64,000 nucleotides of DNA from CAVVMA01 sp963830715 (GCA_963830715.1 CAWHNS010000023.1:116764-180763); one strand, 5' to 3'. Shown: positions 1 to 9,456, numbered from the stretch's first letter. Numbers and translations: made by a program. Notes: a model not told the origin generated them from the sequence alone.

Positions 1-2
1 GA

Positions 3-527
3 CTCCTCCACGGCGACAACCTTACTCCGCATCGCGCGATCTGGGTGCTGGCGGCCATATCGGCCGTGCTCGGCGCCTATGCGAGCATCTACTTTTTCGC
101 CGGCGGCTCGGCGCCCGACGACAAGACCATCGCCACGTTGCCGCATAGCATCTGGTACGCCTTGGGCATGAACTCTAATGCCTCGCTGGCCGCGCTGCCC
201 AACGGCTTGTTGCTGGTGACGCTGGTCTCCAATTTCGGCACCTTCATACTTTACGGCTTGACCAACGTCGTCTGCATCGTGGCTTTCCGCGAGCATCACG
301 AGTTCCACGGCTTCAAACACATGGTCGTGCCGGTCTTCGGCGCGATCGCGAACTTCGCCTGCATGGCGTTCTACGTCATCGGGCCGCTGGAAGGCATCGG
401 CAGCCCCAAGGAGCCGCTGATGGCGGTGGCGCTGTCGGTCATCTGGGGCATCTACGGCGGGATCTATTTCATGCGCAACTCGAAGAAGAAAGGCAAGGAG
501 ACGATTCTCGTCACCAAGCCGGCCTGA
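3..527 (+). CDS. Amino-acid permease, C-terminal part
   Basis: The reading frame is open from the window edge, so this is the 3' end of a longer gene. What remains is about 174 residues with at least three hydrophobic segments and a short basic tail containing NSKKKGKET. The layout, with a TPHRAIWVL start to a transmembrane helix and a GIYGGIYF helix near the end, resembles the last helices of APC-superfamily amino-acid permeases, inner-membrane importers of amino acids or amines. The substrate cannot be read from the C-terminus. A strong hairpin follows the stop, so the transcript probably ends here and the next genes form a separate unit. Family assignment is moderate because the diagnostic N-terminal helices are outside the window. 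Confidence 0.65.
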   Translation, partial: LLHGDNLTPHRAIWVLAAISAVLGAYASIYFFAGGSAPDDKTIATLPHSIWYALGMNSNASLAALPNGLLLVTLVSNFGTFILYGLTNVVCIVAFREHHEFHGFKHMVVPVFGAIANFACMAFYVIGPLEGIGSPKEPLMAVALSVIWGIYGGIYFMRNSKKKGKETILVTKPA

Positions 528-550
528 CGGAACCGGCGCCGTAATCGACC

Positions 551-590
551 AGGGGGCAAGCCGCCAAAGAGGCTTGCCCCCTGCTTCTTT
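551..590 (+). terminator. Intrinsic terminator after the permease gene
   Basis: A perfect 12-bp stem (AGGGGGCAAGCC paired with GGCTTGCCCCCT, positions 551-562 and 571-582) with an 8-nt loop lies 24 nt after the permease stop codon. It is followed by a pyrimidine-rich GCTTCTTT stretch. This is the shape of a Rho-independent terminator for the plus-strand permease transcript and separates it from the phosphatase gene downstream. Confidence 0.8.
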
Positions 591-643
591 GGCGATGCGC
601 GTTTGGCGAGGCGCCGGAGCCGTGGCAATCTACCCTGACCAGC

Positions 644-1474
644 ATGGATGATCCCGTCGATCGGCAGCCCGCCGAAGCCGCCTTCGAGTTGGCGCTGCTT
701 TCCGATGTCGGCACGAACCGTCCCGACAACGAAGACTTCTGCGGCCATTTTGTCGAGGGTCCGTCTAGCGCAATCTTCGTGGTCGCCGACGGCGTGGGCG
801 GCTACGAGGGCGGCGAAGTCGCGAGCCGGATGGCGGTGGAGACCACGCTCGAGGCGTATCGCGAGAGTCCCGAAGCCTGGGGTCCCATCAAGCGTCTGCA
901 GCGGGCCGTTCAGCGCGCCAATATCGAGATTCACAACCGGGCGCTGACCGTCCCGGAACTGCGCCGCATGGCGACCACCCTCACCGCAGTGGTGATCGAT
1001 CGCGGCAAGCTGGCCGCCGCGCACGTCGGCGATTGCCGGCTCTATGTGATCCGCTACGGCAAGGTCAACCAGATGACCAAGGACCATACCTGGGTTGGCG
1101 AGCGCGTTCGGATGGGCCTGCTTACCACGGCGCAGGCGCGGGATCATCCGGAGCGTTCCGCGCTCAATCGAAGCCTCGGCCACGAGCTGATCGTCTCGGT
1201 CGATCGGATCTCGATGCCGCTGATGCAGGGCGACCGGCTGATCCTTTGTACCGACGGACTCTACAACGTGCTCGACGAGCGCGAACTCGAGCTCCTCACC
1301 CGCGAGGGAGCGGCGGCCGAAGTCTGCCGCGATGTGGTGGACAAAGCCAACGCGCGCGGGACTGCCGACAACCTGACGGTGGCGTTCTTCCGGATGGTCG
1401 GCGCTACGCCGAACTTGCCTGCGCCGCCTGGATTGGTCGCACGTTTGAGGGCGTACTTCGGCAGGCGCGGATGA
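644..1474 (+). CDS. PP2C-family Ser/Thr protein phosphatase
   Basis: A 276-residue cytoplasmic protein with the full set of PP2C (PPM) metal-dependent phosphatase motifs. These are GTNRPDNED at about residues 23-31, VADGVGGYEGG with the metal-binding Asp at about 49, AHVGDCRLY in the middle, LCTDGLYN at about 200, and GTADNLTV near the end. The family removes phosphate from Ser and Thr using two Mn or Mg ions. No transmembrane or sensor domain is visible. It lies 83 nt upstream of a Ser/Thr kinase on the same strand, the classic partner arrangement in which the phosphatase reverses the kinase. The pairing is inferred from position. The ATG start directly precedes the domain and gives the usual length for stand-alone bacterial enzymes. 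Confidence 0.93.
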   Translation: MDDPVDRQPAEAAFELALLSDVGTNRPDNEDFCGHFVEGPSSAIFVVADGVGGYEGGEVASRMAVETTLEAYRESPEAWGPIKRLQRAVQRANIEIHNRALTVPELRRMATTLTAVVIDRGKLAAAHVGDCRLYVIRYGKVNQMTKDHTWVGERVRMGLLTTAQARDHPERSALNRSLGHELIVSVDRISMPLMQGDRLILCTDGLYNVLDERELELLTREGAAAEVCRDVVDKANARGTADNLTVAFFRMVGATPNLPAPPGLVARLRAYFGRRG

Positions 1475-1557
1475 CGGTGCGCGGCGCGATTTGATCGCGC
1501 GCGCTTGCGATGTTAACGTGCGCGCCCGTGCACGAAACGATCGGGGCAGGGTAGCGG

Positions 1558-2577
1558 ATGCGCGAGGTCAGCGTAGGCGAGGACCTCGATCAGTACCAGC
1601 TGGTCGAGGTGATTGCGCGCAGCGGGATGGCCTCGATCTTCAAGGCGATCGACCGCCTGAGCGGCGCCACGGTCGCGGTTAAAGTGCCCTACATGCAATT
1701 CGAAAGCGACATCGTGTTCTACGACCGCTTCAAGCGCGAGGAGGAAATCGGGCAGAAGCTCGACAGCCCCTACATCGTCAAGGTCCTCAAGCCCCGCCGC
1801 AAGAGCCGGATGTACATCGCGATGGAGTTCGTCGAGGGCGAATCGCTCCGCGCGGTGCTGCGCGACAAGCGTCCGCTTGCGGTCGAGAAGGCGCTCGATT
1901 TCGCCCGTCAAATCTGTGAGGCGGTCGTTTACCTGCACAGTCAGGGAATCGTCCATCGCGATCTCAAGCCCGAGAATATCCTGGTCACCGCCGAAGGCCG
2001 GATTAAGATCATGGACTTCGGCATCGCGCTGGACGAATCCGCGCGGCGGCTCACCTGGTCCGGATTGTCCTCGACCATCGGCACGCCCGACTATATGGCG
2101 CCCGAGCAGGTCAGCGGCCGCCGCGGCGACCATCGCACCGATATCTACTCTTTGGGCACAATCATGTACGAAATGCTTACCGGGGAGTTGCCCTACTCGG
2201 GTCCCAACGTTTACAGCGTGATGAAAAGGAAGACCGCCGAAGACCCGCAGCCGCCGACCGCCTACGTCCCCGACCTGGACCCGAAGCTCGAGGAGATAAT
2301 CCTGCACGCGATCGAGCGCGTGCCGCGCAATCGCTACGACACCGCGGCCCAGATGCTCGAAGACCTGCGCGATCCGTCGCGAGTGACGCCGTCAAACCGG
2401 GCGCTCCGGCTCCATCCGGCGAGCCTGCGCGCGCAGCGTCTGCGCCGGACCCTGGGCGTGGCGCTGTTTTTCGTTTCGCTGATCGGCGTCTTCGTTCTGC
2501 TCATCTGGCTGGCCAACAAGTATCCGGCCTCGCAGTCGCAGCCGCGCGGCCGGTCTTATCGAGGCCAGGTGAAATGA
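1558..2577 (+). CDS. Membrane-anchored Ser/Thr protein kinase
   Basis: A 339-residue Hanks-type kinase. Residues 11-280 form the catalytic domain: a glycine-rich loop region near 20-27, the ATP-binding Lys at about 42 in AVKVP, the catalytic HRDLKPEN at 133-140, DFG at 153-155, and the activation-segment end GTPDYMAPEQ at about 175-184. One transmembrane helix (about 299-318) is followed by a short tail of about 20 residues with no PASTA or other sensor domain, so any signal would have to come from a partner. The stop overlaps the next start in ATGA, giving translational coupling to the ammonium transporter. The phosphatase lies just upstream. That it phosphorylates the transporter or the downstream cyclase-like protein is only a hypothesis from context. 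Confidence 0.93.
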   Translation: MREVSVGEDLDQYQLVEVIARSGMASIFKAIDRLSGATVAVKVPYMQFESDIVFYDRFKREEEIGQKLDSPYIVKVLKPRRKSRMYIAMEFVEGESLRAVLRDKRPLAVEKALDFARQICEAVVYLHSQGIVHRDLKPENILVTAEGRIKIMDFGIALDESARRLTWSGLSSTIGTPDYMAPEQVSGRRGDHRTDIYSLGTIMYEMLTGELPYSGPNVYSVMKRKTAEDPQPPTAYVPDLDPKLEEIILHAIERVPRNRYDTAAQMLEDLRDPSRVTPSNRALRLHPASLRAQRLRRTLGVALFFVSLIGVFVLLIWLANKYPASQSQPRGRSYRGQVK

Positions 2578-4022
2578 AGCAGGGAACCCTCGCCGCGACG
2601 CGGCGCGTGATAGTGGTCGCGGGCGCGATGCTCGCCATCGCCCTCGCGATCTCGGGGCGCGCCGGCGCGCAGGAGGCCGCGCCGCCCGGCCACTTTGAAC
2701 AATCGCTCAATCTCGCCTGGGTGCTGGTCGGTGGATTCCTCGTGATGTTCATGCAGGTCGGCTTCGCGATGCTCGAGACCGGCTTCACCCGCGCCAAGAA
2801 CGCCGTCAACACGATGGCGATGAACTTCGTCATCTATCCGCTCGGCGTGACCGGCTTCTGGCTTACCGGCTACGCCTTCATGATGGGCGGCGTGAGTCAT
2901 TGGCCCTCGCTCGGCGCCGCTCCGATCGGCTTTCACGAGCTGACGGTCCATATATTCGGGCGTCCCTTCGGCCTTTTGGGGATGAGCAAATTCGCGCTGA
3001 TCAACGTCGCGCACGATCCTGCCAGTCTCGCGATGTTCCTGTTTGCGGTGGTGTTCATGGATACCGCGGCGACCGTCCCGACCGGCGCGATGGCGGAGCG
3101 ATGGAAGTTCTCGGCTTTTTTTGTCTACGGATTGTTCATGTCGATGTTCCTCTACCCGCTCTATGGCAACTGGGTCTGGGGGGGTGGATGGCTCTCGCAA
3201 CTGGGAATCAATTTCGGACTCGGCCACGGCCATGTCGATTTCGCCGGCTCGTCGGTGGTGCACATGACCGGCGGCGTCACGGCGCTGGCGGGCGCGATCG
3301 TGCTCGGACCGCGAATCGGCAAGTTCCGCCGCGACAACCAGATCGGCGCGCTGCCGGGCCATAACCTGCCGATGGCGATCGTCGGGACGTTAATCCTCGC
3401 CTTCGGATGGTTCGGGTTCAACGCCGGATCGACGCTGGCCGCTTCCGACGCGCAAATCGGACCGATCGCCGCCAACACGATGCTGGCGTCCTCGGCGGGC
3501 ACGCTCGCCGCGCTGCTGTATCTCTGGCAGCGCTACGGCAAGCCCGACGTGGCGATGGCCTGCAACGGGATGCTCGGCGGACTGGTCGCGATAACCGCGC
3601 CCTGCGCATTCGTCTCTCCAGTCGCCGCGGTCCTGATCGGCGTGGTCGCCGGGCTGATCGTGGTGTGGGCGGTGCTTGCGCTGGAGCGGCGGCTTCGAAT
3701 CGACGATCCGGTCGGCGCGATCGCCGTCCACGGTGCGTGCGGAATCTGGGGAGCGCTCGCGCTCGGAATTTTCGCCGACGGCAGCTATGGCAAAGGATGG
3801 AACGGCGTCGCAGGTCCGGTGCGCGGATTGCTGTTCGGCGATCCGTCGCAGTTGATCGCGCAGTTGATCGGCGTCTCAGTCAATCTGATTGTGGTGTTCG
3901 GCCTCGCGCTCGCGTTTTTCGTAATCGTCGAGCGCACGATCGGAAATCGCGTCCCGGCCGAAGTCGAATGGACCGGCCTAGACCCGCTGGAGATGGGCAG
4001 CGACGCCTATCCTAGCGTGTGA
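2574..4022 (+). CDS. amt: Ammonium transporter, Amt family
   Basis: A 482-residue inner-membrane Amt/Rh channel for ammonium. It begins with a cleavable-looking signal peptide (about residues 1-32 ending in GRAGA), usual for Amt proteins that then have 11 helices. Family signatures are GFAMLETGFTRAKN near the start, GNWVWGGGWL, DFAGSSVVHMTGG carrying the first pore histidine, and AVHGACGIWGAL carrying the second. Both twin histidines are present, so it should be functional. The start codon overlaps the kinase stop (ATGA). No glnK/PII gene follows, which is unusual because amt is commonly paired with glnK. Here its neighbours are a kinase, a phosphatase and a cyclase-like regulator instead. 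Confidence 0.95.
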   Translation: MKQGTLAATRRVIVVAGAMLAIALAISGRAGAQEAAPPGHFEQSLNLAWVLVGGFLVMFMQVGFAMLETGFTRAKNAVNTMAMNFVIYPLGVTGFWLTGYAFMMGGVSHWPSLGAAPIGFHELTVHIFGRPFGLLGMSKFALINVAHDPASLAMFLFAVVFMDTAATVPTGAMAERWKFSAFFVYGLFMSMFLYPLYGNWVWGGGWLSQLGINFGLGHGHVDFAGSSVVHMTGGVTALAGAIVLGPRIGKFRRDNQIGALPGHNLPMAIVGTLILAFGWFGFNAGSTLAASDAQIGPIAANTMLASSAGTLAALLYLWQRYGKPDVAMACNGMLGGLVAITAPCAFVSPVAAVLIGVVAGLIVVWAVLALERRLRIDDPVGAIAVHGACGIWGALALGIFADGSYGKGWNGVAGPVRGLLFGDPSQLIAQLIGVSVNLIVVFGLALAFFVIVERTIGNRVPAEVEWTGLDPLEMGSDAYPSV

Positions 4023-4043
4023 CATCACTCTAAGGACGCTCCG

Positions 4044-7000
4044 ATGAAATGCCCCAAGTGCCAGAGCGAGAACCTGCCCGATTCGGCCTTCTGTGAAGAG
4101 TGCAGCGCGCCGCTGGAGGCCGCGTGTCCAAGCTGCGGCACCGGCAACCGACCCACCGCCAAGTTCTGTCGCAAGTGCCGTGCACCGCTCACCGATACGC
4201 CGGCCGCCGCACCCGCGCCACGCGCGTACACTCCGAAACACCTGGCCGACAAGATTCTGACCTCGCGCGCCGTCCTCGAAGGCGAGCGCAAGCAGGTCAC
4301 CGTCCTGTTCGCTGACGTGAAGGGCTCGATGGAGCTGGCCGAGAAGCTGGACCCGGAAGAGTGGTCGCAGATCATGAGCCGCTTTTTCCAGATCCTTTCG
4401 GAGGGGGTCGAGCGCTTCGAGGGCTTCGTGGACAAGTTCACCGGCGACGGCATCATGGCGCTGTTCGGCGCGCCGATCGCGCACGAGGATCACGCGCGCC
4501 GCGCCTGCTACGCGGCGTTGCACCTGGTGGATGGGCTGCGCGGCTATGCCAACGAGTTGCGCCTGCGCCGCGGGCTGAACTTCTCCGCCCGCATCGGGCT
4601 CAACTCCGGTGAGGTGATCGTCGGCAAGATTGGCGATGACCTGCACATGGACTACACCGCGCAGGGTCACACCGTCGGCCTCGCCTCGCGCATGGAACAG
4701 ATCGCCGAGGCCGGCAAGGTGTACATCACGGCGCATACCGCGGCCCTGATACAGGGATACTTCGCGCTAAACGATTTGGGCGAGATGGAGATCAAGGGCG
4801 TGCACGGGGCGATGCACGTGTACGAGTTGATTGGGCTCGGCCAGATGCGCACGCGTCTGGACGTTTCGCGCAGCCGCGGGTTCTCGCGCTTTGTGGGACG
4901 CGGCGATGAGATGCAGGTGCTGGAGTCGGCGCTGGCGCGCGCGCGGGAGGGCAATGCCCAGGTTGTCGGGATCGTCGGCGAAGCCGGGTTGGGCAAGAGC
5001 CGGCTGTGCTTCGAGTTCCTGGAGCGCTGCCGCGCACGCGGCCTGATGACCTACGAAACCACCGGAGTCGCGCACGGCAAGGCGATCCCTTTCCTGCCGA
5101 TGCTGCGGCTGTTTCGCGCCTTCTTCGGCGTTACCGAGCAGGACAGCGACACCACGGCGCGCGAGCGGATCGCCGGCCGCATGCTGCTGCTCGATGAGGG
5201 CCTGCGCGAGAGCCTGCCACTGGTCTTCGACTTCATGGGAGTTGCCGACCCTGAGAATCCGGCCCCGCGCATCGATCCCGAGGCGCGCCAGCGGCAGATG
5301 TTCGACATCGTGCGGCGGGTGAACCAGGCGCGTGGACAGCGGGAGACGCAGGTAGTCTTGCTCGAAGACTTGCATTGGTTCGACAGCGGCAGCGAGGCCT
5401 ATCTGGAACCGCTGATCGACGCCACGGCAGGGACGCGCTACCTGATGCTGCTCAACTTTCGCCCCGAGTACCAGGCGCCCTGGATGGGGAAGTCGTTCTA
5501 CCACCAGTTACCGCTCGCGCCGCTGGGCCCCGAGGCGATCCGCGAGTTGCTCGACGCGCTCCTCGGCAACCATCCCAGCACCGCCGGCCTTGCCGAGGCG
5601 ATTCATGCCCGCACGGGCGGCAATCCGGTCTTCACCGAGGAGGTGGTGCAGAATCTCATCGAGTCGGGGAAGCTGCAAGGCAGCAAGGGCGCCTATCGGC
5701 TGGTCACGCCGGTCGCAAGACTGGAGGTGCCGAGCTCGGTGCACGCACTACTCGCGGCGCGCATCGATCGGCTGGCGGAGCGGGAAAAAGACGTGCTGCA
5801 AACCGCGGCGGTGATTGGCCGCGAGTTCGACGAGCCGACGCTGGTCGCAGTGGTCGAGCAGGCCGCACCACAGTTGCGCGAGGCGCTGCAGAAGCTCAAA
5901 GACGCCGAATTCGTGTACGAGCAGTCGCTGTATCCGATCGCCGAGTATCTGTTCAAGCATCCGCTGACGCAGGAAGTGGCGCTGGCCTCGCAGCTCCAGG
6001 AGCGGCGCAAGCGGCTGCACGCGGCGGTCGCGCGGGTCATCGAGGCGGCGCACGCAAAGGACCTCGACCAGCAGGCGGCGCTGCTGGCGCATCACTGGGA
6101 AGAAGCCGCCGACCTCGGGCAGGCCGTGCGCTGGCATCGCCGCGCCGCTGAGTGGGCCGGCGCACGCGATCCGGTTGAGGGCCTGAGGCACTGGCGCAAG
6201 GTGCGCGCGCTCGGCCACTCACTCGATGATGCGGACGCCAAGGAATCGCGGCTGCGCGCCTGCGGCGCCATCCTGGGCGGCGCTACTTGGCGTCTCGGCC
6301 TCAGCGAGGACGAGGTCCGAGGCTGCTCGGATGAGGCCCGCTCGCTGGCGGAGGAACTGGGGCGCCCATCTGCTCTAGCTGCTCCTCTCGTCGGCTTCGC
6401 GGGGCATCTGGGGATGCTCGGTCGAGCGGAAGCGGCGCTCGAACTCGCAAAAGAGGCTGCGGCTATGCTCAACGATGGCATGGACCCTGGCGAGACCTTC
6501 CAGATTGAAACCACGCATACTTACTGGCTCCTTGTCGCCGGGCGCCTCCCGCAGGCGCTCGAAGGGTTCGAGCGCATCGTTGAACTCAGCCACGGGGATC
6601 CGCAAGTAAGTCGTGAGTTGATCAGCTACAGCCCCCTGATCTGGGCGGAGATGCTGGAAGGGTGGCTACTGGCACAGGCGGGCCGTTTCGATGAGTGCTG
6701 GCCGCGCCAGGAACGCGCCATCCGGATGGCGCGCGAGCACAGTGCGCAAGAGAACCTCGGATGGGCGCTCGGGGGGCTCAGCAGTGGCGCGTATCTCGCC
6801 GGCGGCGCTTCCAGGGCGCCTGTCACGGATCTTCGCCGGGCATGCCTTGAGGCGGTGGAAATCGCCGACGCGGTCGGAAGCCGGTTCTCGCAGATCATGG
6901 CTTCATGCCACCTCGCAATCGCTTATTTTTTGAACGGCGACTACGGCGCCTGCGAAGAGCGCTTCACCGAGGCCTTGGCGCAGGCTCATGAGGCGGGAAC

Positions 7001-7322
7001 GGCGCTCGACTGGCAGGCCTATTACCTCGCGATATTCGCCGACTCGTGTCTGGCCCGCGGCGACGGCGAGGCCGCGATCGCCAAAGCGCGTGAGAGTATC
7101 GCAGCCGCGGATGCGGGCGGGGCCTGGTTTCAGGCCGCCCTCGGCCGCGCCGCGCTCATCGACGCCCTCGTCCATACGGGCGCGCCGGACCGCGAGATCG
7201 CCCCTGTGATCGCCGCAGCCCGCGAGCTGGTGCGCAAGAGCGGCGGCAATTCGCTGCTGCAATTCGCTGCTGCCACGCCTGCGCGAGGCCGAGGCCCGTC
7301 TGACCGGGCGCGAGGACCATAG
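4044..7322 (+). CDS. Zinc-ribbon, class III cyclase, AAA ATPase, TPR regulator
   Basis: A 1092-residue multidomain protein. Two zinc ribbons (four CxxC pairs within residues 3-47) are followed by a class III nucleotidyl cyclase domain (about 80-260) with metal-binding Asp residues in FADVKGSM (about 89-96) and FTGDGIMALFG (about 132-142). Next comes an ATPase with P-loop GEAGLGKS (about 311-318) and Walker B-like VVLLEDLHWFD, then a long helical TPR-like half. This is a known bacterial signalling architecture, but ligand and product are unknown. The last residues are out of frame. A 13-bp tandem duplication at 7248-7273 shifts the frame, and without it translation would continue through REAEAMYRAMG to a stop at 7414-7416, the normal end. 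It lies 22 nt after amt with an AAGGA ribosome site, so it probably belongs to the same operon. Confidence 0.88.
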   Translation: MKCPKCQSENLPDSAFCEECSAPLEAACPSCGTGNRPTAKFCRKCRAPLTDTPAAAPAPRAYTPKHLADKILTSRAVLEGERKQVTVLFADVKGSMELAEKLDPEEWSQIMSRFFQILSEGVERFEGFVDKFTGDGIMALFGAPIAHEDHARRACYAALHLVDGLRGYANELRLRRGLNFSARIGLNSGEVIVGKIGDDLHMDYTAQGHTVGLASRMEQIAEAGKVYITAHTAALIQGYFALNDLGEMEIKGVHGAMHVYELIGLGQMRTRLDVSRSRGFSRFVGRGDEMQVLESALARAREGNAQVVGIVGEAGLGKSRLCFEFLERCRARGLMTYETTGVAHGKAIPFLPMLRLFRAFFGVTEQDSDTTARERIAGRMLLLDEGLRESLPLVFDFMGVADPENPAPRIDPEARQRQMFDIVRRVNQARGQRETQVVLLEDLHWFDSGSEAYLEPLIDATAGTRYLMLLNFRPEYQAPWMGKSFYHQLPLAPLGPEAIRELLDALLGNHPSTAGLAEAIHARTGGNPVFTEEVVQNLIESGKLQGSKGAYRLVTPVARLEVPSSVHALLAARIDRLAEREKDVLQTAAVIGREFDEPTLVAVVEQAAPQLREALQKLKDAEFVYEQSLYPIAEYLFKHPLTQEVALASQLQERRKRLHAAVARVIEAAHAKDLDQQAALLAHHWEEAADLGQAVRWHRRAAEWAGARDPVEGLRHWRKVRALGHSLDDADAKESRLRACGAILGGATWRLGLSEDEVRGCSDEARSLAEELGRPSALAAPLVGFAGHLGMLGRAEAALELAKEAAAMLNDGMDPGETFQIETTHTYWLLVAGRLPQALEGFERIVELSHGDPQVSRELISYSPLIWAEMLEGWLLAQAGRFDECWPRQERAIRMAREHSAQENLGWALGGLSSGAYLAGGASRAPVTDLRRACLEAVEIADAVGSRFSQIMASCHLAIAYFLNGDYGACEERFTEALAQAHEAGTALDWQAYYLAIFADSCLARGDGEAAIAKARESIAAADAGGAWFQAALGRAALIDALVHTGAPDREIAPVIAAARELVRKSGGNSLLQFAAATPARGRGPSDRARGP
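7248..7273 (+). repeat. Perfect 13-bp tandem duplication causing a frameshift
   Basis: The sequence AATTCGCTGCTGC occurs twice head to tail (7248-7260 and 7261-7273) inside the 3' end of the cyclase/ATPase gene. Removing one copy restores a frame that reads NSLLPRLREAEAR and runs on to a natural stop at 7414-7416. The unit is not a multiple of three, so it changes the last ~45 residues. It is either a true slippage mutation or an assembly artefact. Confidence 0.9.
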
Positions 7323-7491
7323 CGTCTTGGCATCCGGCCTGCGCGAGGCCGAGGCCATGTACCGCGCGATGGGCGCCCCCGATCCCGCCGATCGGCTGGC
7401 GAAAGAGATAGGTTAGCCTGTCACGGTGCTTCGGCCTGACACTCGCGGATCTGTCTCTATGTGTCATACTTTTCACTGAGGTGGATTCCCG

Positions 7492-7999
7492 ATGAAACAC
7501 TGTGATCTCTGGCGGTTGATGATAGCCATCGCGGTTCTGTCGCTGATGCAGTTGCCTGATGCGACGCGGTGCTTCGCTGCCGGCGCCGACGTGGACGCCA
7601 GCCTCGCCGGTTTCGCGTTTGTGGGCGGCTCGGTGACCGGACAGGGGCTCGCACGCGAAGCTTCCGCCCGGAACGAAAATCTATCCTCCGGGCTCGAAGA
7701 TCACGGGAACCGAAGGATGTCCGACGACGCCCTACCGGACCGATGGGATGATTGTCGCGGTAATCGATTACCAGGGCCGGCCGACCGCGGGCAGCGTCAC
7801 CGTGACTCGTCATCCCGCGAGGGGCGGACAGTTTGAGAACGCCCCCTACTACCTCGACCTCGACAAGGGTCGCACACTACAGTTTCTGGGCCCCATCTTC
7901 GAAAATGGTTCCTACGATGTTCGCCTTCAATACGACTTCAGTTTGGGTCAGGGCAAAACAGTGTCAGGAACGTTCGTGTTAGCACGCAGTTGTCGTTGA
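7492..7999 (+). pseudogene. Small secreted protein of unknown function, frameshifted
   Basis: The ATG at 7492 opens a signal peptide (hydrophobic LMIAIAVLSLMQLP then AGADVDASLAGFAF). After about residue 55 the frame becomes unconvincing. The downstream coding signal continues in another frame from about 7655 (KLPPGTKIYPPGSKITGTEG) to a stop at 7999 and includes YYLDLDKGRTLQFLGP and SYDVRLQYDFSLGQGK. Joining the two gives an exported protein of about 168 residues with a beta-rich look. The switch lies between about 7640 and 7660. No family is recognised. It sits alone between the cyclase gene and a convergent lipoprotein gene. Confidence 0.5.
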
Positions 8000-8076
8000 G
8001 CTGCCCGACTGCTGCGGAATGACTATCAGCCTGCTGCCGGCCAGGCATTGCGATGGAGCGACGATCCGGGAAGTCT

Positions 8077-9456
8077 CTACGGATATTTCACGTTGATGGT
8101 CAGATTCAGCTGGCCGGTTCTGTAGGGAAACATCGCCGCGTCGAAGCCGGGTAGCTTGGAGGTACCTGTAGGGTTGTTCGACAATCCAACGCCCTCGCGT
8201 GGTGTACCGTTCGGGTTCAATTCGAGCATATGGGTGCTGTCCTCGTCGTGAAACACCAGAATCGCGTAAGGTCCGGGGTCTTGATTTTCGAAATCACATT
8301 CGGCGTGTCGATTGGTGATCGTTGACGCAGTTTTCGCCGCCCCCTGCGTGTTTGCCGGGAAGCCTTCGGCTGACGTAAACAGCTCGCAATAGACCTGGCC
8401 ACGGTCGTTTCGCAGCCCCGCGATTTCGACATGGATCAGGTTCCCGGATTGATCTTCCTCGCCCGTTTCGTTGGGGTTGGAAATTCTTACGTCGCTTTGA
8501 CCTTGCAACTCGGCTAGAACCGCACCGCGCTCGTCGAGAGCCGAATCTATTACCCATTCCGGGCCGTAGAGCCCGACATCACCGGCATATGAGCCGCGGC
8601 CGTAATTTTCGAGGTGCGCGGTTTTGATCTGCTTGCCGCGCAGGCCTTTCGCGCGCAGTTTGGCTACCGCGTCGGGCAGGTCCATGAAGCTCGCGGGCAA
8701 CGCGCGCTGATCGTTGGGATCGGCACTGGAGCCAGGCGTCAACTCGCCGGCGGGCGAATTGGGCATAAAGCTGAGCGTCTGCTGCTGTCCGGGAGAGTAG
8801 AAGTTGAGCTGGACCAGCACACCGCCCGCCGGAGACTGCGCATTGCTGAGCCCGGCGCCCAGCTCCATTTGGATCGACGTGAGGAAGGCATCGGGTTGCC
8901 ATTTGGCGCGAACGTACGCGACCGCACGCTGCGCGATCGCCGGCACGTCGCCCACCGGCCACTGGACTTGCCCCGGGAGCACCTGGCTTGCGGCCGCGCT
9001 CCGCATTGGCGCCGCGGACGAGCTGCGGGTCCATTCGATATCGGCGCCGGGGGCGGTTCGGGTCGTCATATGTTTGCTGCCCTCGACGCGGAATGCCCCG
9101 ACCATCCCCGAGATGCTGCCTCCCATGATCATGAACGTGCCGCTGTCCTTGCCGGTGACGAAAAGGTTCGGCGCATAGGTGCCGTTTGGCACGGTCGTGA
9201 TAGTGGCCTTCTGACCCATCAGCGGCATCGGGCACGAATCGCCGTAGGCAAGCTGCCCCATATCGCCAACTTCCATCACGCATTGCTGGCGCTGGCCGGC
9301 GGGGTTGGAAATTTGCGCCTGCCACCGGCCCACAGCCGGATTCTTCGCTGGTGCCGATGGATTCGTTGGCGCCGATGAATCGGACTCGGAATGTCGGCAC
9401 GCGCAGATGCCGGCAGCGATCACGATCGCCAGGGCGAAGCGAACGATCGCGCTCAT
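8077..9456 (-). CDS. Lipoprotein with C-terminal DUF2141 domain
   Basis: The best start is the ATG at 9456, which opens a signal sequence (VRFALAIVIAAGICAC) ending in a lipobox-like Cys. The frame is open further upstream to 9579 but that part has no signal. The ~459-residue protein has an alkaline, Ser/Pro-rich N-terminal linker, a middle region of unknown fold (about 40-310) and a C-terminal domain of about 130 residues. The C-terminal domain has the DUF2141 pattern: IHVEIAGLRNDRGQVYCELF, later YAILVFHDEDS and GVGLSNN. DUF2141 proteins are small secreted proteins of unknown function; here the domain is joined to a longer envelope protein. Convergent with the small secreted gene upstream. 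Confidence 0.7.
   Translation of the reverse strand: MSAIVRFALAIVIAAGICACRHSESDSSAPTNPSAPAKNPAVGRWQAQISNPAGQRQQCVMEVGDMGQLAYGDSCPMPLMGQKATITTVPNGTYAPNLFVTGKDSGTFMIMGGSISGMVGAFRVEGSKHMTTRTAPGADIEWTRSSSAAPMRSAAASQVLPGQVQWPVGDVPAIAQRAVAYVRAKWQPDAFLTSIQMELGAGLSNAQSPAGGVLVQLNFYSPGQQQTLSFMPNSPAGELTPGSSADPNDQRALPASFMDLPDAVAKLRAKGLRGKQIKTAHLENYGRGSYAGDVGLYGPEWVIDSALDERGAVLAELQGQSDVRISNPNETGEEDQSGNLIHVEIAGLRNDRGQVYCELFTSAEGFPANTQGAAKTASTITNRHAECDFENQDPGPYAILVFHDEDSTHMLELNPNGTPREGVGLSNNPTGTSKLPGFDAAMFPYRTGQLNLTINVKYP

Noticed and set aside
2556..3362. Minus-strand frame opposite amt
   Set aside because: His/Arg/Glu-rich shadow of the transporter; no ribosome site or motif.
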